Below are positions 1 to 11,526 of a stretch of 64,000 nucleotides of DNA, one piece after another (position 1 is the stretch's first letter; each line of letters starts with the position of its first letter). The translations under genes were made by a program, and so were the position numbers. The notes beneath the pieces are model-generated. The model searched no databases, was not told where the DNA came from, and saw nothing but the letters and a program-made list of their open reading frames with translations. The stretch spans positions 353,476 through 417,475 of the forward strand of contig JAPFBL010000319.1 in the NCBI GenBank assembly GCA_026182355.1, given 5' to 3'. This DNA comes from Hermatobates lingyangjiaoensis (taxonomy: Eukaryota; Arthropoda; Insecta; Hemiptera; Hermatobatidae).

Positions 1-69
1 GAAACGTCGGCGAAAGGACTATGTTTAAAATCATTAGCACCTAAACCGTCAAAAAAATTACATCATATC

Positions 70-70
<1 letters not shown>

Positions 71-122
<52 letters not shown>
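71..122. repeat. (TA)n microsatellite
   Basis: An uninterrupted run of TA dinucleotides. Similar TA tracts flank many of the retroelement ends in this window (for example 24000-24036, 28073-28128, 42430-42456, 58521-58530), so the element ends often abut or generate TA repeats. Confidence 0.95.
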
Positions 123-126
<4 letters not shown>

Positions 127-340
127 CTTTAACTTCTAGCTGTATTACTTTTTTCCTGAAGAAAGCCGTGAAAAGGGTATTCTTTTGAAATATTGAAAGT
201 GATTCCTAGTGTCTAGTTTTCATTCGTGTTTGTATCTACCTTCAAAGTGTTTATTATTAATGGAAAGGCCTTACAAGCTTTAAATCAAATATAATAGAAG
301 CATACAGAGAAAACTCAAACAAAGATGACTTATTTATATA

Positions 341-505
341 TGAACCGTAACAAGCGGTCTTTGTCAAAGTCAAATCTCTGTTTAGTCATTTGACTCAGTT
401 GAGATTTGACTCTGACAAAGGCCGTTTGTTAGAAAGACCTTAGTCCTTCTTCTGATATCTTACTATGGTTTGGATGTTGACTCATATTCACATGTTTAAT
501 GTGAA
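341..505 (+). mobile_element. Degenerate H1 Penelope-like terminal repeat pair (palindrome)
   Basis: Two inverted arms (about 343-378 and 401-435) read as diverged copies of the H1 repeat seen intact at 28850-29169. The right arm keeps GACT, then CTGACAA in place of CTGACGA, then a GAAA and a terminal TTAGTC, so the hammerhead-like core is mutated at the base corresponding to G8. The right flank keeps a diverged version of the family's outer sequence. It is an old, probably inactive copy. Confidence 0.6.
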
Positions 506-2107
506 ATATTGTTATACATATATTAGCATTCGTAACCTCGGAAAAGTAAATAGTATATTCAGCTATATATATAACTATTAATAGTAGAGTATAGCTTTAG
601 TAATACTATACTATAAAGTAGGTTAGTTTGATTGTATATAATATGTATATGGGTTTCTTGCCGTTAGGTCCTACAACGATCTAAGTCTTCCTCTCTCTCT
701 TCTCCTGAAGATGACTGCCCAAAGTTTGAGTTTTTACATGTGTTGCTTTACTATGTGTGTTAGTTACTCTTCTTCAATTTCGAACTCATACATATGTACA
801 TATTCAAATCAAAAATTCTATCCAAACAGATTTATTAAAACTGGAAGATAATTCAGGACATATAACGGAAAAAGCATATTCAAAAGGCAGTTTTCAAAAT
901 TAGAGGTAAGAAAGTTGTAGCAAAATACTAGATGAAGAAAGCTAGGAGGAGAGGAGAGAAAAAAGTTCTTTGATAAGGGTTTTCAACTTATAAATACCAG
1001 AAAAGAAGGTGTTAGCAAAGAAAGGATAATAGGTGATGACCTTAGTTGGACAAGCCTGTCCTTTACTTCTTGAGACTTACGATTGCTTGGGTATTACGAA
1101 AACAGTTGATATATGTGTATATATATTTCCCTATATAGGTTATTATTAGATGAAACAACTGAATAAACTTCGATTATTCTTCGAACTGAATAACTTGAAT
1201 TTTCAAAAGAAGACACAGAAATGCTTCTTTTTGAACGCAAGCCAGTCGTTAAGCTATTGAAAAATATAAATATTTTTGATTCTCAAATAAACACTGCTTT
1301 TCACCTCTGGTTTAATAGTTCTAAGACCCTGACAGCATATATGAATCCATTTAGTTATGTACAGTGTACAACGTAAATAATTCGGACATTATACCGGATT
1401 ATCTCCCCACCTGACTGTGTTCTCCCCGCCTGAAACCGATCAAGCCAGGAGATAATCTAATTCCTGCTTGTTTACTCAAACAACACAGTATATAATAACC
1501 TCCGTGGTATTAACAACTTTATAATTATTTTAGATTGTAATTTTTTTTCAAAAATGAAAAGATAAACTCATTCATTTGATTTTTACTTATTTTTTGAAAT
1601 TTTTTTATAGGACAAATTCTTCATTTTTAATATGAAGATAACATGTTATTTCAAAATGTCCTTTCTTTTTAATACGCTTAGACATTAATTTGCATTTAAT
1701 TTTTTTAAAAAAAAAATGCTTTTACCCAAGGTTTTATATTAAAATACAATTATGTTATCTAATCTTTCAATGACAGGCCACTCTTAAGAACAACGCAAAA
1801 AGGTTTTGATAGTATGCTTGGATTATGAACTTTAAATGTGATAATCTCAACCATAACAGCTCTTGTCTTTTAAAATGAACAAAGGTTCTCTGATGTAGAT
1901 TTAGAAACTGAAATGAAATTAGATTGACTAAGTTAGAGAAATTTACTTCTGCTAACATATAAATAAATCAAAGGTGGAAAACTTTCCTATTTTTGAACCT
2001 GAAAATAGGTTCAAAAGAGTGATTGACTATTACTCAATTATTATTAATATTATGATTATTATTACTAATAAGGCTTATATATATATTTACATCGATGTCT
2101 AAACCTC
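506..2107. other. No recognisable gene
   Basis: A+T-rich sequence with no convincing reading frame. The only structure noted is a short hairpin at 1394-1459 whose arms read GGATTATCTCC and GGAGATAATCT. Confidence 0.5.
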
Positions 2108-2200
2108 AGTAAGAAAAGTGAAAAATGACTAAGGCTTTTCAACCAAAGCAAGCGGTCTTCATCAGAGCTAACGTGATGGAGGAACCAGTCGGTTTTTGAA
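2108..2200 (-). mobile_element. Partial H1 terminal repeat with hammerhead-like core
   Basis: On the minus strand, 2127-2168 gives CTGATGA, one extra A, GACC, a loop, GGTT, GAAA and then TTAGTC. This is the same order as the intact H1 motif, but the stem I complement before CTGATGA is lost. The inverted partner arm is missing, so this is a fragment. Confidence 0.6.
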
Positions 2201-2208
2201 AGAACTAA

Positions 2209-3599
2209 CCAGCACATATATTCTATAAAAAAAAATTAATGCCACTGCATTAACAGCACATAGTAATTATGAAGGCCATAATTTTGATTTTAATGAAATA
2301 AAAGAAAATAGCCAAAGAAATGGATGAACAGAGAAGGAACTAACTTACATCTACAAAGACATTTTTCTGAAACAATAATGATGGTTACAAATAGACAGTT
2401 AACAATAGATTGGAATAAAATGTACGTACTTAGTCATTGACAATTTTTTTTTAAATTTGCATTATTGTTATGTTTCAATATGTTCATTTCTATAAACTTC
2501 CTTTTATTTTCATGATTTATTTATTGGAAAAATCAAATGTTGTCAAATACAATAACAAATTTCACTTCGACAACTCTCAGGTTTTTTTTATTAAAAAAGA
2601 TTTATAAAAATAATTAATATAGGGAAACTTTAGAACCACATAAATTTTAAAAATATTTTATCTAAGCGCAATTAATACCAATCTTTTAGTTATACTTTTG
2701 TAAATAGATGAATTTATAACCTAAGTTGTGTTTGCAAAAAGTTTCTTGTAAATGTAAGTTAGTTTTACTTTGTTTCTTTTTCATTTTTTTTCATGCGCAA
2801 AACTGATTATTAACAACTCCGGGTCATTGTTGATGCTCATCATTCTATGTTCACTATTAGACTAAACGTTAGCAAAATTTATTACTACCTTATGTAATAT
2901 CAAAAATATTACATTAGTAAATTATTCTTCATTTTTTTAAAAAAAAAGAAACGGATATCTTTATTTGCACATTCACTTGCTGAGACATATTTTTTGCAAT
3001 ATGAGAAATGGCTTATGGGCCTTAAATAATTGTAAAAAAAAATAAAGAAAAGAAATGGTAATAATACTAATAGGTTGAATTTATAAAATAGTATAAGATT
3101 TTCAAACCAACTGTATGTAAATATTTTTTTCTTGAGAATAGCAAAGGAAGCATAAAAATGTACATTAAAATGCTATAAGTATTCATTTTGGAATTTTAGC
3201 TGAAATTCTGCAGTGTTGTTTAAAGAGAAGAGTACTTTCTTCACAGGAAAACAATTTCACAAAATTCTGTTTCATAGTCTAACTAGAACCGGAATATTGT
3301 GTTCGCTCTGGAGTTAATACAGTTGGCAATTGGTTTTATGACGTAAGATTCTTCATAAATGTTTTGGTTGTGTGATTTAGAGCGCAGGTATAATTGCAGT
3401 TGGATTTTGAAGATGGAATTATTGAAAGACATAAGACGGTGTGTCGGATGGTCACGCTACAGGAACAAGGATGGGCTTGCGTAAGAAGTTGGGGAAAGCA
3501 GATTGTGCTGTGGGCATCAGTAAGAACGGACTGCAGTAGAGACGTCCGTCAGAGTCGACAACCAACTGAAACGTAACCTGAACCAAAATAACTGTCAGT
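2209..3599. other. No recognisable gene
   Basis: A+T-rich sequence with many homopolymer runs. No protein, RNA or repeat family was recognised. The 60-residue frame at 3394-3576 has no recognisable motif. Confidence 0.5.
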
Positions 3600-3850
3600 C
3601 CAAGCTTTGTTTGTGCAAGTAATTCATCAAAGTGTTGACCCTTATGAAAAATATAACATTCTTTTAAATGATTGCTGTTATGTTTTGCGTGAACATGACT
3701 GCATTAAAGAGGAAGGGACTGGAAGACCAACGGGTCGGGTCACTGGTTGTCTTGTTGTGAAAAAAAATAGAAATTTATTAAAAAAAGATTGTTCAAATGA
3801 GATAATATGATACATTAGAGGAATAAAATTTATAAATATAAAAAGTTTAT
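3600..3850 (+). repeat. Dispersed direct repeat R5, copy 1
   Basis: The stretch from about 3685 matches 5258-5402 closely in the same orientation, including the shared words GAACATGA.TGCATTAAAGAG and GATACATTAGAGGAATAAAA. Upstream similarity back to about 3600 is weaker. No coding motif is recognised; both copies contain unrelated short frames. The class is unknown. Confidence 0.75.
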
Positions 3851-4166
3851 ATTTATAAATTTTTATAAGAATCAAAAGAAAGAAAAATTAGTTTTTATGG
3901 TACTTTTTTTGCTCAGTTCAACAAATCGTGTACCCTGTGTGTACGCCACTGATGAACCAAATCAAAATCGTTTATAGTTTTAAATAATAATAAGGACTTT
4001 ACTAAAAAAAATATAAAAAAATTAAGAGGATACATTTCTAAAAGAGTGTATTATTTTTATACTACTTTTAATGTAGTGCAATCAGTTATTATGTGGTATT
4101 TACTCATTGTAGGGTAAAAATCTAATGAAATGGTCTCCACATATAAAAATTTTAATGACATAAACA

Positions 4167-4260
4167 AGTACTATAGATACTTTGTACTTTAGTATATATA
4201 GTACTTTGTACTATAGATATAGTACTTTGTACTATAGATATAGTACTTTGTACTATAGAT
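4167..4260. repeat. 21-bp palindromic tandem repeat
   Basis: Units begin at 4201, 4222 and 4243 with a period of 21 bp, and a diverged start lies upstream. Each unit contains AGTACTTTGTACT, which is self-complementary around TTT, so every unit can form its own small hairpin. Confidence 0.9.
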
Positions 4261-4284
4261 AACTCTCTGGTGTCATTGTATTTT

Positions 4285-4345
4285 TTAGTTAATGCCTGAG
4301 GAAGAACACTACGTGTTCGAAACGCGTTGTTTATATCATTAAAAT
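4285..4345 (+). ncRNA. Hammerhead-like ribozyme motif, class H4
   Basis: CTGAGGA (4296-4302) is followed by one extra A, a perfect 6-bp hairpin GAACAC-TAC-GTGTTC (4304-4318), GAAA (4319-4322), CGCG and TT. This fits the hammerhead order: conserved CUGANGA, stem II, GAAA, a minimal stem III (A-U, C-G with a GC loop) and a cleavage position after TT. A possible outer stem I is TTAAT with ATTAA. The extra base before stem II departs from the textbook consensus. Activity is inferred, not shown. Confidence 0.65.
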
Positions 4346-4399
4346 TTTTATTTGTGGAGACCATTTCATTAGATTTTTACCCTACAATTTATACTACTT

Positions 4400-5159
4400 A
4401 TATAAATGTTTATATCATAATGGTAGCAAGAGAAAGAAAAGATGTATAGTATAATACTACGGGTATTAGTATTGAAATTTTAATAAACGTCTTACAGCGG
4501 GGTTTTAAATTTCTCTTTAAAAGATAACAATTTTACAATATTCTAAAGTTTTGTCTAAATCTATTTAAAGTTATAAGCGATAAAACATATAAAAAATTAT
4601 AGAAAAATATTCTGATTAAAATATTTCAAAAACACAAAGTCGGTTACATGTGAAAACATCTTCCAGAAGGATGTCTGCATAACATCAGTGGCTTGACCAC
4701 AGTGAAAGAATCGTTATGAGGGTGACGTGTTATCTTTTTAAAACGAGTAATGTTTCAGCACAAGTTACCTTCCTCTGTGCTTACAGGTCGTTGTTTAAGA
4801 AGACCAACAAACAGAACTAGAATATAAATTCATCATTTCTGGAGATAAAAAGGAAACGAACAATGGGAAAGGGAAGAAAGAAGTAAAAAAAAAACTTATC
4901 ACAAATGATAAGTTCTGATGATATGAGAATAAACTTATGAAAAATGAGTTTATAATTTACTCCATAAAATCTTATATTATGAGTTTCTTTTTTATCTGAT
5001 GAAGACAACATTCCTTTTTAAGGATTGAACTTCCAATTCAGTTAGCATTTGCGGAAAGTTTTAGTTCATTTAGTTAAACCAGTATATATTTTAACATGGT
5101 CAATTATATACTGCTCTTGTAGGATCAATCAAAAGAAAACATTAGTTTTTTTGGAAAAT
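4400..5159. other. No recognisable gene
   Basis: No motif, repeat copy or convincing coding frame seen. Confidence 0.45.
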
Positions 5160-5404
5160 TCGAATTGCACAAGACATGTTCTAATAGAAGAGCATTGTCT
5201 TAAAAATATTTTCACTATCCTCTTTAATAGAAATCAATGTAGAGTTTCTAATCATTTATGCGAACATGATTGCATTAAAGAGGAAGGAACTGAATGATCA
5301 ACGGGTCTTGTAGTGAAAAAAATTAAAAATTTATGAAAAAAAGATTGTTTTAATGAGTTAATATGATACATTAGAGGAATAAAATTGATAAATATAAAAA
5401 GTTA
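5160..5404 (+). repeat. Dispersed direct repeat R5, copy 2
   Basis: Same-orientation partner of 3600-3850, with the best match over 5258-5402. It carries small deletions relative to copy 1 (for example within the segment around 5290-5315). The 82-residue frame at 5049-5297 spans the repeat edge and shows no recognisable protein. Confidence 0.75.
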
Positions 5405-5915
5405 ACCCCAATCAAACATATTTTCTGACGCATTCTATTCCTTGATGGATGCTATAGAACAAAGTGTTGGACTAATAAAACAAAACATCAATTATGTTTG
5501 TTAATTAGTTTGACATTGTGTTTACTTAAAATAAAGTTGATTGTATGGCCACACAGATTATTTATTTTAGTTTTTATTCGAGTCCAGCTAGTTGTTTTAT
5601 TATTTTTTATAATAAGCTCTATAAAACTACAAAAAGAAATTGTATAGGAACTGTTCAAAAAAAATTAGGGAGTTTTTAGAAAAACTGTTTAGATGCTAGC
5701 TGAATAGAATTCAATTTTACGGAAGAGAGCCAATGTCATGCATAACTTAACCATACCAACAGACGATTCAAATAAATCATTTTCCGCATTCTTAATATAA
5801 TTTTATTCAACGGAGTTTTCAAGTAGTTTACAGTGAATAAAATTATATTAAAAGAAGGCATTACAGAAAGACAATGTGATTTATCAATGTCATCATTATC
5901 ATCTATATGTAAGTA

Positions 5916-6180
5916 AAAAGATTTCACATAAACATGTGATTATACTTTTTCTTACTGTACTCCTTTGTTTCCCCAAACATCCCTTTCTGGATATTAGTCG
6001 TTTCCTGGGTTTATACCCTTTTAAAGTACCACTCTTCCCTCTCACTCGTCTCAACCCCTCACCAGATATTTTCTGCATCTAGTGTTTCAGTTGGGTTTTT
6101 GACTCTGACGTAGACCGCTTGTTACGGTAGAAAGATCTTAGTCTTGTTTTCGCATTTCATATTGTGGTTTGATCATTGAC
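5916..6180 (+). mobile_element. H1 Penelope-like partial copy with 9-bp target-site duplication
   Basis: It is flanked by ATGTAAGTA on both sides (5907-5915 and 6181-6189). The left end starts with the terminal segment AAAAGATTTCACATAAAC of the H1 family. A unique stretch rich in CTTCC/CCCT follows, shared with 42580-42725, and then the hammerhead arm. The right end stops at GATCATTGAC, without the outer segment. One end with, and one end without, the outer segment is typical of every H1 copy here. Confidence 0.75.
6101..6143 (+). ncRNA. Hammerhead-like motif, H1 class (one core change)
   Basis: GACT, CTGACG, T (A in intact copies), A, GACCG, loop, CGGTA, GAAA, GATCTT, AGTC. GACT and AGTC form stem I; GACC and CGG form most of stem II; GATC supplies a tiny stem III. 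The substitution at the base corresponding to A9 would be expected to weaken catalysis. Confidence 0.65.
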
Positions 6181-6189
6181 ATGTAAGTA

Positions 6190-7514
6190 AGTATCAAAAT
6201 ATATATTCTTATTGATTGCTTTACCCGTGCTCTGACTATGCAGCGAGTACGAGTTCACCACAGCAATATTTCTGTAAAAATTAAATAATAATAATTCTGA
6301 ACATCTAATTTTTACTATAAAAATGCATATCGTTTTTATTCGAATATAATGCCTAAAATTGTCTACCAAAAAAAAAAAAAAAACTCAAAGTTTAGGTGCG
6401 TATTATAAATGAAGGCTGAGGTGACACGCTTAGATTTATTGGGAAATTATTTGCGCAATGAGTCATTAGTCGAAGATAAAAGCTGACCACAATTGCAAAA
6501 CAATGAATGTAGCCACATCTTTAGAACAGTATCCAAATAATTTGCGTGGTCGATTTAAAATAATTAGGCGACACAGAAAAGGACTTGCTGTAGGATTCAG
6601 ATACAAAAGAAACTGAAGAAAAAGATGTTCCTACCAACTGAACATTGATGATAAATTAATTCAAGGAGAATGGGAACAACTTCTTTGATGTATCTGATGA
6701 TGAATCGGACTTTTGAAGAAATATAAATAAATCTTGTAAATTTTATTTCGGTACTGTGTTCATAGTTTACTTTAAGTTGTCAATATATGATTTTATCAAG
6801 ATCGTACATCTTCAAAAACGTTTGTCACTCACAACGCTTGGTTTGAACCCAGAAAATGTGAAACAAAATGTTATACAGTCTCTTATCGAAAATTCGGTGT
6901 TTTACATGTGTATGTGCGTTATACTCAAATAAATACGGTAAATTAAAAAGTTAAGTAAAATGTCGCTCTTTTCCTGAAAAGGTTTTTTTTTAAATAGTTT
7001 TATTTTTATCAATCGTCTCTATAAATTTTTTTAAAAAGAATTTAAAAAGTTTCTGAATGCCTTTCGTCAACTAAATTATGTATTGGCATATTTTGCAAAA
7101 CATACATTAGTGCAATAGTTGCTCTTGCATATAAAACTATAATACCATATTAATTGACCATTATTATGTATCATGTTTATATATCGATTATAATTATTAA
7201 CCATATGATTAAGCTTATGAGACTCACGTCAATATTATTTCAGATTGTTTATAAATATAGTTTACCCATATGTGTAAATAATTAAAAATAAGTATAATAA
7301 TGAAGTAATAAGTCTATTAATATTATCTTATTAATTAATTAATTAATAAGTTAATATTAATTATTTAATCGTTGAACTACTCAATAATCATGACAATCTT
7401 CAAATGTTAATTTGATCCATTTTACGAGTACTTTATGTATTTACATATATCTCCTTATAATTAAATTTACAAATAGAGAACACAAGACATACAAAAAAGA
7501 TGACTAATAATCAC
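6190..7514. other. No recognisable gene
   Basis: A+T-rich sequence. A short ATTA-type tandem run lies near 7330-7352. No coding or RNA feature was recognised. Confidence 0.5.
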
Positions 7515-7560
7515 GATTTTCGATCATTTCGGTTGTCTTGCCGTCTTCAGGAGAGGAGAA
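7515..7560 (-). ncRNA. Hammerhead-like motif, isolated class H9
   Basis: On the minus strand: CTGAAGA (7544-7550), one extra C, GG, an 8-nt loop, CC, then GAAA (7527-7530). The core letters are intact, but stem II has only two obvious pairs and stem I was not resolved. It is preceded by CTCTC, as in other PLE-like ends here. Confidence 0.45.
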
Positions 7561-7818
7561 AATGAAAAAGGATAAGAAACGAAAGAGCGGAGACGTGAAT
7601 GTGTCTACCGTCCGATACAAAACTACATGCGATAAATCCATAACACGATGCAATCATGAAAACAAACCACAGAAAAAAAGACATGAAAACATATATCTTC
7701 ATATAGCTATAGGTATACATAAAGTATACAATGCATGAAATTGATTGGTAGGCATAGGTAGCTAAGTTTTAACTTAAATCTATATATTATTTAGCGGAAT
7801 AATAGTCACGTCTAATCT

Positions 7819-7898
7819 CCAAAGATAAGTAACATTGAACGTGGTGAGCACTTGGATGGGCGACACCAAACACGGTTGGCACCCCAGGTAATATGCTT
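7819..7898 (+). pseudogene. 5S rRNA 3'-half pseudogene or 5S-derived SINE fragment
   Basis: CGTGGTGAGCACTTGGATGG (7840-7859) matches the strongly conserved internal-control region of eukaryotic 5S rRNA (family: CGTGGTcAGtACTTGGATGG). The upstream part AATCTCCAAAGATAAGTAAC also aligns with 5S. The 5' half of the molecule is absent, and the 3' end diverges after GGTTGGCACC. It is therefore not a functional 5S gene. It could be a processed 5S copy or a remnant of a 5S-headed SINE (SINE3 type); no A-tail decides this. Confidence 0.75.
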
Positions 7899-8210
7899 CA
7901 GTCATGATTTTAATCTGTCCTAAATCATAAATGAATCACACTTTTACTCCCGTACAGTCCAAAAAGTGTTAAGCTAGATAACAGTGTGAGTTGCGAAAAT
8001 AAAAAATATTTAGAGTTTACTGTGTTCTTTACAATAGAAAGATTCTATAAAATAACAAGAATGAACTAGTAACGTTTCCTAGAATAACATTAATAACTAT
8101 AATATTAAAAATTATAATTATAAAAAAAACTATATTAAAAAAATACTAACAGTTTAAAAGGAAATGGAAATTAAACAATATTTTTAATTAAGTATAATAC
8201 GTTACGAAAC

Positions 8211-8508
8211 AGTATCGTTAGCCCAGTGGCAGCGAGCTTGTCTCTGGAATGGAAGATCCAGGGTTCAATAACCACTCTGGAGCTCAATTATTCCATGCAG
8301 GAGATGAATAAATCTGAGCACATCGTCCCTCGGAGATGTATGATGTCAGGTATTCGTTAAAGATTGCTATTTCAAACACACTTTTGTTATGCAAAATTTA
8401 AGACTTCCAATGTAGTAGAATGTTTATATTGTGGTATCACAAAGGGTCCATGATCAGCCTATGTGTGTTCCTTGTGGGACTACTGCTGTAAGCTAACATA
8501 ACTTATAT
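8211..8508 (+). mobile_element. tRNA-derived SINE (SINE-A, long-tail form), degenerate
   Basis: The tRNA-like head has an A-box-like TTAGCCCAGTGG and a B-box-like GGGTTCAATAACC. The family body follows (GAGCACATCGTCCCTCGGAG, GTATTCGTTAAAGAT, GCAAAATTTAAGACTTCCAA), then the long 3' tail with GTGGTATCACAAAGGG and CTTGTGGGACTACTGCTGTA. The same tail occurs at 58191-58522. The head would supply an internal RNA polymerase III promoter. Confidence 0.8.
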
Positions 8509-8519
8509 AGAAGGTTATC

Positions 8520-9997
8520 ACAAAAATGGGTAATAATCTACTCCGTGGATCATGCGGCGACCTGTCGGATAAGGTCTCTTATCAAGGCTTCAGAGATGTA
8601 GGTCTTTCAACCCTTGCCTAATTGTGCTACCGATCTTATATATGGCTCCTTATGTTGTCACGGTGTTAAAACAAATGTTAACAGGCCAATTAAAACAACA
8701 ACACTTAACTGCTAACTTTCAATATCAAAGTTAATCAGTATTTCTTTTATATTGATTATATTAAATACCTACGTATTAAAGTTTTAAAGTTTAGAAAATA
8801 TTTTAAAAAATGTTGCTTATTTTTTTGTCACAAAGTTAATATCTTCCTGGAAAAAAATTAAAATTAGGAGAATTTTTCAGAAGAGGTTCAAATTTATTGA
8901 CATAAGTGATAGGCTAATTTATCAGTGTTGTGTACATGAGATGAACCTGTGGATTTCTGCTCTCCACTCATTATTGATAGGAAGAAAAATCCCGTGAAAG
9001 TGACACTGATTCACCAACAACGATACCAGCAATAACATGAGAGAAATCTACTTTTTGTCGATGGGGGTCCTCTGAAGACATTAGGAACACCTTCGCAATT
9101 GTCCTAAAGGAAACTCTTTAGTATTTATTAGGCATGCTTATTTACTTTTCAACTAGTTTGTTCGTGACGATGGCCAAATCCAGTGTTTACACTGGATGAA
9201 CTAACAAACCCAATTATTGCAAAGTACTTAAATAAAATCACCATTATACAAATCCTCTTGAAGTAGGAACCAGAACTAACAGGTTTTAGCAACGATGTCG
9301 CATTTAGTTTGAATAAAGAAAATTACAAAGGATAGTTATCCTCTATCGCAGAAGATCATTATTAAAGTTTGGATAAAAGTTTTGTCTAATCCATTTGGAC
9401 TTAATCTTTTTCGGATAAGCTTTCTTTTCTTTTTTAGGTTTCAAGCAATTCAGGTGACCATGATAACATCTTTTGTTTTGTTGACTATTATATTATACAA
9501 GGTCAAGGTATTTGCAATTTTCAAGGCTTTCTTTTCATATTATCCCTTTTTTAGTGTGACCACGTCTCATACTGGCTGGCTTTCCAAATGATGTCTGATC
9601 TTGGAATAACCAAACAATATTTCTTTTTCCAGATGGTAAGTTATATGTTATACTTGTAACTTGTTTCTTGTATTTTCTTACTTGTGGTTACCACATGGTG
9701 TATTTGTTGTCAATATTTGTGAACTTTATACCATTAATTTTAAACCAGAACCTTGTTTCAGAATAATGGTGCCAATATGAATAATTAAATCGGTTAGAGC
9801 ATCATTTAGTAGTTTTATTGATTTTTTATGACTGACTTACATGAGTCAGGAAGCCAGAATTAAATATAATCAGAGCTGCAGAGGCGAAAATCCCTGCTAT
9901 TCAATTAAAATCATCAGAATTATTGTAGTTTGGATGAAGTTGTAGATAACCGAGTATTAAACAATTCCCTTGAAATAAATCAGATTAAAATTATTCC
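8520..9997. other. No recognisable gene
   Basis: 8530-8645 is somewhat richer in G+C and may be an unrecognised repeat. The 69-residue frame at 9382-9591 is hydrophobic but shows no family motif. Confidence 0.4.
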
Positions 9998-10010
9998 ATC
10001 ATTTAATTAA

Positions 10011-10342
10011 GGGGTCAGGTTAACTCAGTGGTTGACGTACAACGCCTCTGAACTGATAGTTCAGGGTTTGATACCCATATGGCCCTCGGATACCCATATG
10101 GACCTCGATTTATTCACGCGGAAGGTGGATAAATGTGAGTACGTCGTCCCTTGAAGAGGTCGTTAAGCTGTCTGTCCCGAGCCTGTACGATGTTAGGTAC
10201 TCGTTAAAGATCCCTACTCTAAATACACTTAAGTTAGGAAAAATTTAGGACTCCCAATGTAGAACCACCGATCAAACTAAAAGGCCGTAAATGGCTGACG
10301 TTTTCAACCCGCTAAGAGATCAATTTAAACAATAAAAAAAAA
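10011..10342 (+). mobile_element. tRNA-derived SINE (SINE-A, A-tailed form) with perfect TSD
   Basis: The head has an A box (TAACTCAGTGG) and a B-box-like GGTTTGATACC. A local duplication of ATACCCATATGG.CCTCG lies at the tRNA/body junction. The body (GTACGTCGTCCCTTGAAGAG, GGTACTCGTTAAAGATCCCT) ends in CTGACGTTTTCAACCCGCTA and an A run. The 13-bp sequence ATCATTTAATTAA flanks it exactly (9998-10010 and 10343-10355), which shows reverse-transcription-type insertion. Confidence 0.9.
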
Positions 10343-10355
10343 ATCATTTAATTAA

Positions 10356-11214
10356 CATTTATTCATTGTATATTTTTAAAGTGTTACTTATATCACAAAA
10401 GAGTTTAAAATATGTTATCTTGATATGTTCAAGTGATTTTCAAGTTATTCGAATGATGTACATCATAAGTTTTATCTGGTTTCTTTTTCTTGACATTCCC
10501 TGTGGTAAAGTGACAAGTATGACACGATAATTTGCATAACATGAGTCAGCATCGCCAGGGTTACTGATTGAGCCTTGTCTCTAAAACAGAGGCCAAACAA
10601 AGCTATGTCAACCATAGCGCTGTCTCAGAGATGCACAGCTTCCTCGTCACAGCACGGAACGTCTTCATACCAGTCAAAACTCCTATTTCACGCATAAACA
10701 AGATTTATCATTGAATAAATATATAAACAACACTAATATCAACCATTCATCCTATTTTTCCAAAATAATTCATTATTAACTTCGAAAAAGAAATAATGAA
10801 TCATTTCTATAATATTTTTCATTATTTTACTATTACAATAACAATTATAATTTAAATTACAAACCAATTTATTACTATAGGCATTATGGGAATTGAATCA
10901 CCGTATTTTCCGCAATTACTAACCCCTCTTAGAAAAAGCAAATCACATACCCAAAATTTTTAATAAAATTATTTTTTTTTAAAAAACATATCTGACAAGA
11001 TATAGCACTATTTACAGTTTTAAATAATTTGATTTCTGAAATAAAACTAAATGAAGAAAACATAAGTTTTGGGATTGAAACATTAACAGTAATGCTTTAT
11101 AAAATATAAGCAATGTAAGAAGTAAGTTCATTTTAAATGATTGAAATTCTTTAACTTGGAAGAATTTCAGAAGCCCCAAACTTTTTTGATAATCAAATAA
11201 AAGAATGATAAATA
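10356..11214. other. No recognisable gene
   Basis: A+T-rich filler. Nothing coding or repeated was recognised. Confidence 0.45.
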
Positions 11215-11420
11215 TAAAATGGTAGACTGGTCTGGGGTTAGCGTCCTTGCCTTACAACTGAAGTTTGAGTTTTAATTTTTGACCATGACTAAGATTGTTT
11301 TATTTTGTATGTGTATAGAATCTTGGGCATGATTTTACTCAAGGAAATTTTAAAACCCCCTCCCTCTTCACGTCTTAACCGAATAAGCCTCTGATTTAAT
11401 AAATCTCAGTAAAACCAAAT
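11215..11420 (+). repeat. Possible very degenerate tRNA-like SINE
   Basis: GGTCTGGGGTTAGCGTCCTT resembles an A-box region, and GAAGTTTGAGTTTT could be a decayed B box at tRNA-like spacing. A later stretch around CACGTCTTAACCGAATAAG weakly recalls the SINE-A body. The match is weak, and an unrelated sequence is possible. Confidence 0.3.
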
Positions 11421-11441
11421 TTAGAACACTCTATTTATATT

Positions 11442-11526
11442 TATTGATAACAATGATCATTCTTCCTCAGCCCTAGAGCAATCTGATTGATAACAATGAT
11501 CATTCCTCCCAGCCCTAGAGCAAATC
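11442..11526. repeat. Tandem duplication of about 43 bp
   Basis: TTGATAACAATGATCATTC occurs twice in tandem, followed each time by CCTC/CCTCCCAGCCCTAGAGCAA, with one small indel between copies. Confidence 0.9.

Larger units (their letters stand above)
4107..4387. repeat. Long palindrome (class H4) around a hammerhead-like motif
   Basis: The left arm 4107-4167 and right arm 4327-4387 are almost perfect reverse complements over about 61 bp. Between them lie a tandem array of a short palindromic unit (4167-4260) and a hammerhead-like motif (4285-4345). The layout resembles the inverted pairs of PLE terminal repeats elsewhere in the window, although the sequence is unrelated to H1. Confidence 0.8.

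Noticed and set aside
4167..4260. CRISPR-like array of short repeats
   Set aside because: Repeats are directly tandem without spacers and lie in an animal-type genome.
7819..7898. Functional 5S rRNA gene
   Set aside because: Only the 3' half is present and its end has diverged.
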